A stretch of DNA of 64,000 nucleotides from assembly GCF_001718195.1 (NCBI RefSeq), contig NZ_MCNV01000017.1, forward strand, positions 1 to 64,000. Direction: 5' to 3'. Shown here in pieces: positions 45,482 to 53,629 of the stretch. Both the position numbers and the translations under genes were made by a program. Numbering within the stretch: the stretch's first letter is position 1; every line of letters begins with the position of its first letter. This stretch comes from Paraburkholderia nodosa. GTDB lineage: Bacteria; Pseudomonadota; Gammaproteobacteria; Burkholderiales; Burkholderiaceae. Under the pieces are notes generated by a model. It was not told the DNA's origin and ran no database searches. It worked only from the letters and a program-made list of their open reading frames with translations.

Positions 45482-46216
45482 ATGAATGGCACGAACACGC
45501 ACCCGAGGGTGTCGGCCACGGCCTTCCTGATCGCCGACCCCGCGCGCGCCGCGATGCTGATGGCGCTCGCCGATGGCCGCGCGCTGCCCGCCGGCGAACT
45601 GGCTTACGCGGCCGGCGTGACCGCGCAAACGGCGAGCAGCCATCTGGCGAAGCTGCTCGACGGCGGGCTGCTGGCCGTGGAAAAGGAAGGCCGCCACCGC
45701 TACTACCGGCTCGCGGACGCCCAGGTCGCCACCTTGCTCGAAAACCTCGCGGCGGTCGGCGCGCGCGCGCCGGTGCGCCGCAAGCCGCTTGGTCGCGAAG
45801 CGCGGGACCTGCGCTTCGCGCGCTGCTGCTACGACCATCTCGCGGGCCAGGTCGGCGTGGCGATCACAGAGCGCCTCACCGATGCGGGGCTCATCACGGC
45901 GCAAGCGGACAAACGCTTCGCGGTGACGCCCGCGGGGCAGACATGGTTCGGCGAACTCGGGCTCGACGTCGCCGCGCTCAAGCCGGGGCGTCACGGCATT
46001 GCGCGCCAATGCCTCGACTGGACCGAGCGCCAGCATCATCTGGCCGGGCCGCTCGGCGTGGCCTTTCTCACGCTGCTGTGCGAACGCGGCTGGATGCGGC
46101 GTACGCGTGCGTCGCGCGCGGTGCAGATCACGCCGCGCGGCTGGGCCGATCTACGCGAGCGGCTGGGCCTGACGCCCGACCTGCTGGCCGCCCACGCCGA
46201 TGATTCGAACGACTAA
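45482..46216 (+). CDS. ArsR-family winged-helix regulator
   Basis: 244 residues. The N-terminal ArsR HTH is at about 10-85 (ARAAMLMALADGRALPAGEL, then TAQTASSHLAKLLDGGLL). The longer C-terminal half holds a second helical domain as in the YdfF-like ArsR group. The metal-binding CxC box is absent, so it probably senses an organic ligand. It starts at the ATG 45482. It is divergent from the DHA2 exporter; it likely represses it. Confidence 0.87.
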   Translation: MNGTNTHPRVSATAFLIADPARAAMLMALADGRALPAGELAYAAGVTAQTASSHLAKLLDGGLLAVEKEGRHRYYRLADAQVATLLENLAAVGARAPVRRKPLGREARDLRFARCCYDHLAGQVGVAITERLTDAGLITAQADKRFAVTPAGQTWFGELGLDVAALKPGRHGIARQCLDWTERQHHLAGPLGVAFLTLLCERGWMRRTRASRAVQITPRGWADLRERLGLTPDLLAAHADDSND

Positions 46217-46230
46217 CGACTTGCGCCTCG

Positions 46231-46347
46231 TCACGCGACGAGAAACCGCTGCGCGAGCCGCACCCAGCACGTCGCGCCGAGCGGCAGCACCTGGTCGTTG
46301 AAGTCGTAGCCGGGGTTGTGCACCATGCAGCCGCCGAACTCCCGGGC
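46231..46347 (-). pseudogene. C-terminal remnant of an M20 amidohydrolase
   Basis: A minus-strand frame ending in TGA at 46231-46233 encodes about 36 residues of the conserved tail of M20/hippurate-hydrolase-type peptidases (MVHNPGYDFNDQVLPLGATC and WVRLAQRF). Upstream of about 46347 the homology stops and base composition falls. The remaining 350 or so residues are missing, so the gene was cut here. This marks a likely rearrangement or insertion junction. Confidence 0.65.
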
Positions 46348-46474
46348 AGGTCTCACTTTTGAAAGAAGTCACAAATTTTCATCTTGATAACCGGATGGAA
46401 TCGCAGTGACGCGCAACGGCCATCGAACGATCGCAGCGCCCTCGACATGACTAGACAATTAAGGAGGTATTCCA

Positions 46475-46567
46475 ATGACCGCAACAGCCCATGTCGCAAC
46501 GACGACTCGACTTGCCACAAGCGCGAATTCATCGAAAGTCCACGCCCGTTCACAGGGTTTTCCATGA
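46475..46567 (+). CDS. 30-codon ORF with a perfect Shine-Dalgarno
   Basis: AAGGAGGT lies at 46461-46468, 6 nt before the ATG. The product (MTATAHVATTTRLATSANSS...) is Thr/Ala-rich and stops after 30 codons. It could be a leader peptide, or the 5' stump of a gene whose remainder was deleted. It has no family and is not rich in one amino acid, so classical attenuation is not evident. Confidence 0.35.
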   Translation: MTATAHVATTTRLATSANSSKVHARSQGFP

Positions 46568-46617
46568 GTCGGGATTTATGAAATTCTCTTGCGCTCAAAT
46601 TCTTTTCTCTCCATGCT

Positions 46618-46627
46618 TGTCTATGCA
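46618..46627. promoter_or_regulatory. Possible HutC-type operator
   Basis: TGTCTATGCA inside CTTG-TCTATG-CAAG, matching the HutC consensus TGTATATACA in 8 of 10 positions, 64 bp before the binding-protein gene. A HutC-family gene closes this operon. Confidence 0.35.
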
Positions 46628-46690
46628 AGTCGCACGAACGAATGAACGTCCCCACGGGTCCACGGTACCCACCGACACAGGAGCATGGTC

Positions 46691-47542
46691 ATGCAGGCGA
46701 AGTACACCCGGCTAGCAAAAGCGCTGATTGGCGCAGCACTCGGCGTCACGCTGCTTGGAAGCGGCAGTGCCGGCGCGAAGGAATGGAAAAGCGTGACGAT
46801 CGCGCTCGACGGCAGCTATGCGCCCTGGAACCTGACATTGCCGGGCGGCAAGCTTGGCGGCTTCGAACCCGAACTCGTCGAAAACCTGTGCGCGCGTGCA
46901 CAAATCCAGTGCAAGCTCGTCGCCCAGGACTGGGACGGCATGATTCCGGGCCTGCAGGCGGGCAAGTTCGATGTCCTGATGGATGCGATCTCGATCACGC
47001 CGGATCGCGAGAAAATCATTGCATTCTCGAAGCCCTATGCGGCCACCCCGGCCACCTTCGCCGTCTCCGATCCGAAGATCCTGCCCAAGGGCGGCCCGAA
47101 CACGACGCCTCTGAAGCTCGACGTCGACTCGCGCAGCAACGCGCCCGCCATCGAGTCGATGCGCAAGGCGCTGAAGGGCAAGACGATCGGCATCCAGTCG
47201 GGCACGGTGTACACCGGCTTCATCAACGCCAACTTCAAGGACGTCGCGTCAGTGCGCGTGTACAAGACCGCGCCCGAACGTGATCTCGATCTCACGAACG
47301 GCCGCATCGACGCCACGTTCGACGACGTGACCTACTACACCGCCAACGCCGACAAGTCGCCCGTGGTGATCGCCGGCACGATGATTGCCGGTCCGATCTG
47401 GGGACCGGGCGAAGGTCTCGCCTTCCGCAAACAGGACGCCGACCTGAAGGCGAAGTTCGACAGCGCGATCACGGCGGCACTCGCCGACGGCACCGTGAAG
47501 AAGCTCGCACTGAAGTGGTTCAAGACCGACGTGACGCCGTAA
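46691..47542 (+). CDS. Amino-acid ABC importer binding protein (polar/basic amino-acid type)
   Basis: 283 residues with a signal peptide (to about GAKE, residue 30). The family-3 solute-binding fold is evident: ALDGSYAPWNL, GGFEPELVENLC, and MIPGLQAGKFDVLMDAISIT where the arginine of TPDRE follows. These match lysine/arginine/ornithine/histidine-type proteins. The ATG at 46691 is preferred over 46685 because AGGAG then has normal spacing. Substrate is probably a cationic or imidazole amino acid, inferred from the neighbouring lyase homologue. Confidence 0.88.
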   Translation: MQAKYTRLAKALIGAALGVTLLGSGSAGAKEWKSVTIALDGSYAPWNLTLPGGKLGGFEPELVENLCARAQIQCKLVAQDWDGMIPGLQAGKFDVLMDAISITPDREKIIAFSKPYAATPATFAVSDPKILPKGGPNTTPLKLDVDSRSNAPAIESMRKALKGKTIGIQSGTVYTGFINANFKDVASVRVYKTAPERDLDLTNGRIDATFDDVTYYTANADKSPVVIAGTMIAGPIWGPGEGLAFRKQDADLKAKFDSAITAALADGTVKKLALKWFKTDVTP

Positions 47543-47613
47543 GCATCGCACCCTGGCGGCGCGCGCCGCGCCTGACGCGCGCCTTCGCTTCCCGACCCGC
47601 CTGGATCCCTGCC

Positions 47614-48345
47614 ATGTCTCTGTTATCGCTATTCAACACACTCGGCCTCGGTCCGGACGGCTGGGGCAGCGTTCTGCTCCTCGGCGCGTTGATGACCGTC
47701 GTGCTCACGCTTGCCGCATTGGCAATCGGCGCCGTGTTCGGTGCGCTCATTGCCGCGGCAAAACTCTCGCGCTTGCGCGTGCTGCGCGTTTTCGGCGACT
47801 TCTACACGACCGTCTTTCGCGGCGTGCCCGAACTGCTCGTCATCTATCTGTTTTACTTCGGCGGCTCTTCCCTGGTCACCACCGTCGGTCAGTGGTTCGG
47901 CGCCGACGGATTCGTCGGCGTGCCGCCCTTCGCCGTCGGCGCGTTCGCGGTCGGCATGATTTCGGGCGCTTATCAGGCCGAGGTCTATCGCGCAGCCGTG
48001 CTCGCCGTTGCACGCGGCGAACTCGAAGCCGCTCGCGCGATAGGCATGCCGACGCTCACGCTGTTTCGCCGGATCCTGATCCCGCAGGTGCTGCGCTACG
48101 CGTTGCCCGGCATCGGCAACGTCTGGCAACTGAGCCTCAAGGACTCCGCGCTGATTTCGGTCACCGGGCTCGCCGAGTTGCTGCGGGCGAGCCAGATCGC
48201 AGCGGGCTCGACGCACCAGTACTTCCTCTTCTTCGTCGTCGGCGGTCTGCTCTATCTCGCCATGACGGGTGTGTCGAACCGTGTCTTCGGTCGCGCCGAA
48301 GCGGTCGTCGGCCGCTCGTTCAAGCGCAATTTCGCGCGCAACTGA
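47614..48345 (+). CDS. Amino-acid ABC importer permease 1 (HisQ-like)
   Basis: 243 residues, five membrane helices. The EAA loop GELEAARAIGMPTLTLFRRI lies around residues 145-164 and contacts the ATPase. VFRGVPELLVIYLFYFG is the HisQ/ArtQ family motif. It starts at the ATG 47614, 71 bp after the binding protein, and is followed 17 bp later by the second permease. Confidence 0.9.
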   Translation: MSLLSLFNTLGLGPDGWGSVLLLGALMTVVLTLAALAIGAVFGALIAAAKLSRLRVLRVFGDFYTTVFRGVPELLVIYLFYFGGSSLVTTVGQWFGADGFVGVPPFAVGAFAVGMISGAYQAEVYRAAVLAVARGELEAARAIGMPTLTLFRRILIPQVLRYALPGIGNVWQLSLKDSALISVTGLAELLRASQIAAGSTHQYFLFFVVGGLLYLAMTGVSNRVFGRAEAVVGRSFKRNFARN

Positions 48346-48362
48346 TCGGGGAGCGCACACTC

Positions 48363-49109
48363 ATGCATATCGATTTCGCGTTCCTGCTCGACACGATGCG
48401 TCAGCTCATCGGCGCCGTGCCGACGACGCTCGGCCTTTTCTTCGTGTCGCTCGTGCTGGGCGGCTTGCTCTCGCTCGTGATCGTCACGATGCGCGTCTCG
48501 CCGCACTGGCTGCCGAACCGTTTTGCGCGCGCCTACATTCTCGTATTTCGCGGCTCGCCGCTGCTGATCCAGATGTTCCTCGTCTATTACGGCCTCGGGC
48601 AGTTCGGCGTGATTCGCGAAAGCTTTCTGTGGCCCGTGTTGCGCGAACCCTATGTCTGCGCGGTCCTGTCGCTCGCGTTGTGCACGGCGGGATACACGGC
48701 CGAGATCATCCGCGGCGGCCTCATGGCGGTGCCCGTCGGGCAGATCGAAGCCGGCTACTCGATCGGCCTTTCCGGCTTCGCCCTGCTGCGCCGCGTGATC
48801 GGCCCGATCGCGCTGCGTCAGTGCCTGCCCGCGTATTCGACCGAAGCCGTGCTGCTCGTCAAGTCGACGGCGCTGGCTAGCCTTGTCACCGTTTGGGAAG
48901 TGACGGGGGTCGCGCAGCAGATCATTCAGCAGACCTATCGCACCACCGAGGTATTCACGTGCGCCGCGCTGATCTACCTGTTCCTGAACTTCGTGGTCGT
49001 GCGCGTGATCGGCTTCGTCGAGCAACGGCTGTCGCGCCACCTGCGCGCGGCGCCGCCCGCCCCGCGCAAACCCGCCGCGCCGCTCGAAGCCACGCGCGCC
49101 GCGTCGTGA
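48363..49109 (+). CDS. Amino-acid ABC importer permease 2 (HisM-like)
   Basis: 248 residues, five helices. VFRGSPLLIQMFLVYYGLGQ and the EAA loop (PVGQIEAGYSIGLSGFALLR) are HisM-type. It heterodimerises with the HisQ-like protein. A proline/alanine-rich tail of about 25 residues follows the last helix. GGGGAG precedes the ATG. Confidence 0.9.
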   Translation: MHIDFAFLLDTMRQLIGAVPTTLGLFFVSLVLGGLLSLVIVTMRVSPHWLPNRFARAYILVFRGSPLLIQMFLVYYGLGQFGVIRESFLWPVLREPYVCAVLSLALCTAGYTAEIIRGGLMAVPVGQIEAGYSIGLSGFALLRRVIGPIALRQCLPAYSTEAVLLVKSTALASLVTVWEVTGVAQQIIQQTYRTTEVFTCAALIYLFLNFVVVRVIGFVEQRLSRHLRAAPPAPRKPAAPLEATRAAS

Positions 49110-49134
49110 CCCGCCGCCCTACCTGGAGAGATTG

Positions 49135-49926
49135 ATGAATACGTCAGCACCCATTGCGCTGTCGGTGCGCAACATCCACAAGTCGTTCGGTGACCATCAC
49201 GTGCTCAAGGGCATTTCGCTCGACGCGCACGAGGGCGACGTCATTTCGATTCTCGGCGCGAGCGGTTCGGGCAAGAGCACGTTCCTGCGCTGCCTGAATC
49301 TGCTGGAGACGCCGGACGACGGCTCGGTCGCGCTCGCGGGCGAGGAACTCAAGATGAAGCGCCGCAGCGACGGCAAGCTGCAACCGGGCGACCGCCGTCA
49401 GGTCGACCGCGTGCGCTCGCAACTCGGCATGGTGTTTCAGAACTTCAACTTGTGGTCGCACATGACCGTGCTGGAGAACCTGATCGAAGGCCCCATGCGC
49501 GTGCTCAAGCGCAGCCGCGCCGAGGCGGTCGAAGAAGCCGAGGCGCTGCTCGCCAAGGTCGGCCTTGCCGACAAGCGCGGCCACTACCCCGCACACCTGT
49601 CGGGCGGCCAGCAGCAGCGCGTGGCGATTGCACGCGCGCTCGCGATGCATCCGAAGGTGATGCTGTTCGACGAGCCGACCTCGGCGCTCGACCCCGAGCT
49701 GGTCGGCGAAGTGCTGCGCGTGATGCGCACGCTCGCCGACGAAGGCCGCACGATGCTCGTCGTCACGCACGAGATGGGCTTCGCACGCCACGTTTCGAAT
49801 CGCGTGATGTTCCTGCACCAGGGCCAGGTGGATTCGGATGGCACGCCAGACGAGGTATTCGGCGAACTGAAGTCGGACCGCTTCCGCCAGTTCGTGTCGA
49901 GCCACCAGGATCGCAACGCTCACTAA
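49135..49926 (+). CDS. Amino-acid ABC importer ATPase (HisP-like)
   Basis: 263 residues. Walker A GASGSGKST, Q-loop VFQNFNLW, signature LSGGQQQRVAIARAL, Walker B VMLFDEPTSALD and the switch histidine VVTHEMG are all intact. It powers the two permeases. The ATG at 49135 is used; the TTG three bases earlier is less likely. It lies 25 bp after HisM-like and 19 bp before the lyase homologue. Confidence 0.94.
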   Translation: MNTSAPIALSVRNIHKSFGDHHVLKGISLDAHEGDVISILGASGSGKSTFLRCLNLLETPDDGSVALAGEELKMKRRSDGKLQPGDRRQVDRVRSQLGMVFQNFNLWSHMTVLENLIEGPMRVLKRSRAEAVEEAEALLAKVGLADKRGHYPAHLSGGQQQRVAIARALAMHPKVMLFDEPTSALDPELVGEVLRVMRTLADEGRTMLVVTHEMGFARHVSNRVMFLHQGQVDSDGTPDEVFGELKSDRFRQFVSSHQDRNAH

Positions 49927-49945
49927 ACCCGCACCACGCACTCCC

Positions 49946-51559
49946 ATGGCCATCACCCGTACCCAGAATCCGCTCGACTGGCGCGCGATCGCTAGCGTCG
50001 CCGCAGGCGAGCCGCTGATCCTCGGCGCCGATGCGCAGGCGAACATTCGCAGCGCCCGTGTGCTCGTCGAACAGATCGTCGCGCGCAGCATCCGTGCGTA
50101 TGGCGTGAACACGGGCGTCGGCGCGCTGTGCGATGTGATCGTCTCGCAAGACGAACAGCACGACCTGTCGCACAACATCCTCATGAGCCACGCAGTGGGC
50201 GTGGGCGAGCCGCTAGGGGCAGACGAGACGCGCGCGATCATGGCTGCGGCCATCAACAACTTCGCGCATGGACACTCGGGTGTGCGCCTCGAAGTCGTCG
50301 AGCGTCTCGCCACGCTGCTGGAGGCGAATTGCCTGCCGGAGGTGCCCGCGTTCGGTTCCGTCGGCTATCTGAGCCATATGGCGCACATCGCGCTCGTTTG
50401 CGTGGGCGCGGGACACGTGCGCTGGAACGGCGAGCGCGTGAGCGGCGCTCAGGCCCTGCAGCGGCTCGGCTTGCAGCCCCTGTCGCTCCAAGCGAAGGAG
50501 GGATTGAGCCTCGTGAACGGCACGCCGTGCGTGACCGGGCTCGCTGCGCTCGCGCTTCACCGCGCGGAGCGCTTGCTCGACTGGGCGGACGTCGTCGCCG
50601 CAATGAGCTTCGAGAATCTGGGCGGGCAGATCGCGGCGTTCGACACCCGTTCACTTGCATTTCGTGTGTCGCCGGGCCTCGCCCACGTGGGCGAGCGTCT
50701 GCGCGCGGCGCTCGCCGGTAGCGCGCTGCTCGAAATTTCTCTCGGGCGGCGCACCCAGGACCCGCTCAGCGTCCGCACGATACCGCACGTGCACGGCGCC
50801 GCGCGAGACACGTTCGCGGCAACGGCCGAAGTCGTGAACCGCGAGCTTGCCTCGGTGACGGACAATCCGATCGTTGCCGGCACGCCGGAGTCGCCCCGGG
50901 TGTACTCCCAGGCGCATGCGGTCGGCGCCTCGATCGCGCTCGCCATGGACAGCCTCGCAACCGCGATTGCGCAGGTCGCGGCGATGGCAGAACGCCGCCT
51001 CGACCGTCTGGTCAACCCGCTCGTGAGCGGTCTGCCAGCCTTCCTCGCGCACGCATGCGGCACGCGTTCGGGCTTCATGATTGCGCAGTACACGGCCGCG
51101 TCGCTCGTCGCGCAGAACCGCCGTGAAGCCGCTCCCGCGAGTCTCGACGGCGGCGTGACATCGGGGCTGCAGGAAGATCATTTGTGCCATGCGACGCCGG
51201 CCGCGCTGAAGGCGCTCGCGGTCATCGAGAACAGCAACCGCATCCTCGGCATCGAACTGCTCGCCGCGGCACAAGCCTACGATCTGCAGCCGCTCGACGC
51301 GGCGCGCGCGCCCTATACGGACGCGATCTACGCCAGCGTGCGCGCCACGCTGCCGACCTATCGCGACGACCGCCCGCTTTCCGACGACATGACTTTCGCG
51401 TTTCGCCTCGTTGCCGACAGCGCCCCGCCGCCGCTTGCCGGCACGGCACGAGACGACGCCATGACCGTCTCGCGGGAACCGGCGCTGGACTTACCGCCAA
51501 TCGCGCGCAGTACGGCGGCCCCGGCGAGCCGCGCGGTGCCCGGCTCGGTCGGCGTCTGA
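49946..51559 (+). CDS. Histidine/aromatic ammonia-lyase homologue lacking the MIO triad
   Basis: 537 residues, HAL/PAL superfamily over its whole length: AYGVNTGVG (51-59), SHAVGVG (81-87), QAKEGLSLVNGT (182-193), QDPLSVR (271-277), DNPIV (306-310). In active enzymes GSVG is followed by Ala-Ser-Gly, which cyclises to MIO; here GSVG (137-140) is followed directly by YLSHMAHIAL, and the spacing to NGT is three residues short, so precisely that triad is gone. The tyrosine of QDPYS is L274, the phenylalanine after NPLV is A311 and the glutamate of SEN is Q390. The reading frame is intact, so it is expressed as a protein but should not form MIO. Function unknown; an odd lyase or isomerase, or a binding role, are options. 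It lies in an importer operon before a HutC-type regulator. Confidence 0.8.
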   Translation: MAITRTQNPLDWRAIASVAAGEPLILGADAQANIRSARVLVEQIVARSIRAYGVNTGVGALCDVIVSQDEQHDLSHNILMSHAVGVGEPLGADETRAIMAAAINNFAHGHSGVRLEVVERLATLLEANCLPEVPAFGSVGYLSHMAHIALVCVGAGHVRWNGERVSGAQALQRLGLQPLSLQAKEGLSLVNGTPCVTGLAALALHRAERLLDWADVVAAMSFENLGGQIAAFDTRSLAFRVSPGLAHVGERLRAALAGSALLEISLGRRTQDPLSVRTIPHVHGAARDTFAATAEVVNRELASVTDNPIVAGTPESPRVYSQAHAVGASIALAMDSLATAIAQVAAMAERRLDRLVNPLVSGLPAFLAHACGTRSGFMIAQYTAASLVAQNRREAAPASLDGGVTSGLQEDHLCHATPAALKALAVIENSNRILGIELLAAAQAYDLQPLDAARAPYTDAIYASVRATLPTYRDDRPLSDDMTFAFRLVADSAPPPLAGTARDDAMTVSREPALDLPPIARSTAAPASRAVPGSVGV

Positions 51560-51572
51560 AGCGAGGTCATAT

Positions 51573-52322
51573 ATGAACGCGCCATCTTCGCTGATCGACA
51601 ACTCGACGCAGTCCGCGACAGCGCATAAGGCCGCTCCAGCGTATGAGCAGATCAAGCGCTACGTGGTCGATCGAATCACGGACGGGACCTGGAAGCCCGG
51701 TGAGGCAATTCCGTCGGAGACAGAGCTCGTCAAGGAATTCGGCGTCGCGCGAATGACCGTATCGCGCGCGCTGCGCGAACTGTCGGCCGAGCATGTGCTC
51801 AGACGCGTTCAGGGCGCGGGAACGTTCGTCGCCTCGCGCGACGTCGAATCGACCGTCCTCGAGGTTCGCAACATCGCCGACGAAATCGCCGCGCGCGGTC
51901 ACCGGCACAGCGCGCGGGTGCTGACGCTGGGCGCGAGCTCGAACGATCAGGCGATGGCCGCGCTCGAGCTCGGCTGCGGTTCCGTGTTCCATTCGCGTAT
52001 CGTCCACTACGAGGAAGACGAAGCGATTCTGTACGAGGACCGCTACGTGAACCCCCATGTGTTTCCGGGTTATCTCGAACAGGACTTCACACGGGAAACA
52101 CCGAACCACTACATGATGCGGCTCGCGCCGGTTCAACGGGCGGAGTTCCGGATCTACGCGCAAAAACCGGATGCGGATATACGACGCCATCTTGCGATGA
52201 ATATTGGCGAGCCCTGCCTGCTGATGTGGCGGCGTACGTGGGTCGGCAGCGCCGTGGCGACCGCTGTCGAGCTTTGGCATCCCTCGTCGCGTTTTCATCT
52301 GGTCGGCAAAGTCTCGACATGA
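51573..52322 (+). CDS. HutC-family GntR regulator
   Basis: 249 residues. The wHTH is at about 20-90 (PSETELVKEFGVARMTVSRA) and a UTRA ligand domain follows (AILYEDRYVNPHVFPGYL and PCLLMWRRTWV). HutC proteins sense urocanate or histidine and repress hut genes; here the target is presumably the importer and lyase homologue it ends. A palindrome TCATATATGA spans its own start codon (51567-51576). It lies 13 bp after the lyase homologue, same operon. Confidence 0.88.
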   Translation: MNAPSSLIDNSTQSATAHKAAPAYEQIKRYVVDRITDGTWKPGEAIPSETELVKEFGVARMTVSRALRELSAEHVLRRVQGAGTFVASRDVESTVLEVRNIADEIAARGHRHSARVLTLGASSNDQAMAALELGCGSVFHSRIVHYEEDEAILYEDRYVNPHVFPGYLEQDFTRETPNHYMMRLAPVQRAEFRIYAQKPDADIRRHLAMNIGEPCLLMWRRTWVGSAVATAVELWHPSSRFHLVGKVST

Positions 52323-52483
52323 CACGGGGTGCCACGGACCTGATGACCCAGGCGTGCACCGAGTTCAGCAAGGAAATTCGCCATCGCTGCCGCACGATGG
52401 TCTCGCCGCGCGCCGCCGCGCTCGCTACCGCGCGCACGCGCAGGACAACGGGCGCAGCCGCGAAGTCACGCGTGGAACGCTGA
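52319..52483 (+). CDS. Short ORF overlapping the regulator stop, possibly a gene stump
   Basis: 54 codons starting with ATGA shared with the HutC-like stop. The first 30 codons look coding in amino-acid pattern (MTRGATDLMTQACTEFSKEI), while the rest is Ala/Arg/Thr-rich. It could be the 5' stump of a further operon gene lost at a rearrangement, or noise. Confidence 0.3.
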   Translation: MTRGATDLMTQACTEFSKEIRHRCRTMVSPRAAALATARTRRTTGAAAKSRVER

Positions 52484-52501
52484 CGTCGTGCACGGTGGGA
52501 C

Positions 52502-53629
52502 TTAGCCGGGCGCCTGGCCCAGCTTCGCACCCGCCTCGCGCGCCCGCGCGAGCACGTCGAGATTGCCCTCGCCGAAACCGTGGTGGCCGCTGCGCTGCAC
52601 GACTTCGAAAAAGATTTCGCCGGGATGGCGTTTGGCAAAGGTCTGGAAAAAGAGCCGCGGCACGCCGTCTTCGCCAATCTCGCCATCGATCAGCACATGG
52701 CGCTTGCGCAGCGCTTCCAGTTCCACGCCGTGGCCTGGCAAACGCGCATCCACGGTGTCGTAGTAAGCGGGCGGCGGTTCGACGAACTCCACGCCATTGG
52801 CCTTGAGCGCATCGACGCTCGCGAGGATGTCGTTGCTCGCCAGCGCGATGTGCTGCACGCCTTCGCCGGGATGCTCGGGCAGATAGTCGTGCAATAGCTG
52901 CGTGCGCCGCGTGCCTTCCTCATAAACAGGAATGCGCAGTTCGCCATCGGGCGACACCATCACGCGGGACTCCTCGGACACGTGCCAGTTCGCGTTGATT
53001 TCGTGGATCTCGCGGAAATGCAGCAGGTCGCGATAGAAGTCGAGCCATTCGGCAATGCGCCCCGCCCCCACCGTTTGCGTGAGATGGTCGACGCGCGTGA
53101 GGCCGGTGCCGCCGTGATCGAGATCGGTATGCGCCGTGGCGACGTCGATGGGCCGGAAGTCGATGTCGAAGATCGAAATGTCGCCCACGCCGCCGCGCTG
53201 GCCGCCGCGGCCGCGCCAGCGGTCGATGAAATAGAGGTGCGAGTCGCCGATACCCTGGATCGCGGGAATGTGCAGTTCCGCGGGACCGAGACGCTCGCCT
53301 TCGAACGCCCACGCGCCGAGCGAGATGGCGTGCTCGAAGGCGCGCCTGGCATTGTCGACGCGCACGCCGATCGCGCAGATGCCCATGCCGTACTCCTGCG
53401 CGTAACGCGCGGCGAACGAGTCGGGCTCGGCGTTCAGCAGGAAATTCATCTCGCCCTGGCGGTAGAGCGTGACCGCCTTGCTCACGTGGCGTGCGATCGC
53501 CTTGAAGCCGAACTGCTCGAAACGGCGGCCGAGATCGGCGGGTTCGGGCGCGGCGAACTCGACGAACTCGAGTCCCGCCATGCCGAGCGGATTGTCCGCC
53601 TGCGGCGGAGGATTAGAGGGGCTGGACAT
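52502..53629 (-). CDS. hppD: 4-hydroxyphenylpyruvate dioxygenase
   Basis: 375 residues, two vicinal-oxygen-chelate domains. The Fe(II) triad H182 (VDHLTQT), H260 (VQHIAL) and E342 (FFEVVQR) is intact. It converts 4-hydroxyphenylpyruvate to homogentisate in tyrosine degradation. The ATG at 53629 with AGGAG upstream is preferred to the longer ORF. It is divergent from an MHS-family carrier; homogentisate genes are not in the window. Confidence 0.94.
   Translation of the reverse strand: MSSPSNPPPQADNPLGMAGLEFVEFAAPEPADLGRRFEQFGFKAIARHVSKAVTLYRQGEMNFLLNAEPDSFAARYAQEYGMGICAIGVRVDNARRAFEHAISLGAWAFEGERLGPAELHIPAIQGIGDSHLYFIDRWRGRGGQRGGVGDISIFDIDFRPIDVATAHTDLDHGGTGLTRVDHLTQTVGAGRIAEWLDFYRDLLHFREIHEINANWHVSEESRVMVSPDGELRIPVYEEGTRRTQLLHDYLPEHPGEGVQHIALASNDILASVDALKANGVEFVEPPPAYYDTVDARLPGHGVELEALRKRHVLIDGEIGEDGVPRLFFQTFAKRHPGEIFFEVVQRSGHHGFGEGNLDVLARAREAGAKLGQAPG

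Larger units (their letters stand above)
46348..46690. other. 343-bp lower-GC region before the importer operon
   Basis: Base composition is clearly lower than in the flanks. It contains a short frame with a perfect ribosome site (46475-46567) and a HutC-like motif (46618-46627). The promoter of the importer genes must be here. Confidence 0.5.

Noticed and set aside
46353..46655. 100-codon minus-strand ORF in the low-GC junction
   Set aside because: It lacks a ribosome site and overlaps the likely promoter; no recognisable family.
46691..49926. Calling the importer histidine-specific (hisJQMP)
   Set aside because: Family-3 binding proteins for Lys/Arg/Orn/His are too alike to separate by eye, and the adjacent lyase homologue lacks the cofactor site, so the usual hut link is not secure.
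51567..51576. TCATATATGA palindrome over the HutC-like start codon as an operator
   Set aside because: Only ten bases and includes the start codon; chance is likely, so it is mentioned but not listed as a site.
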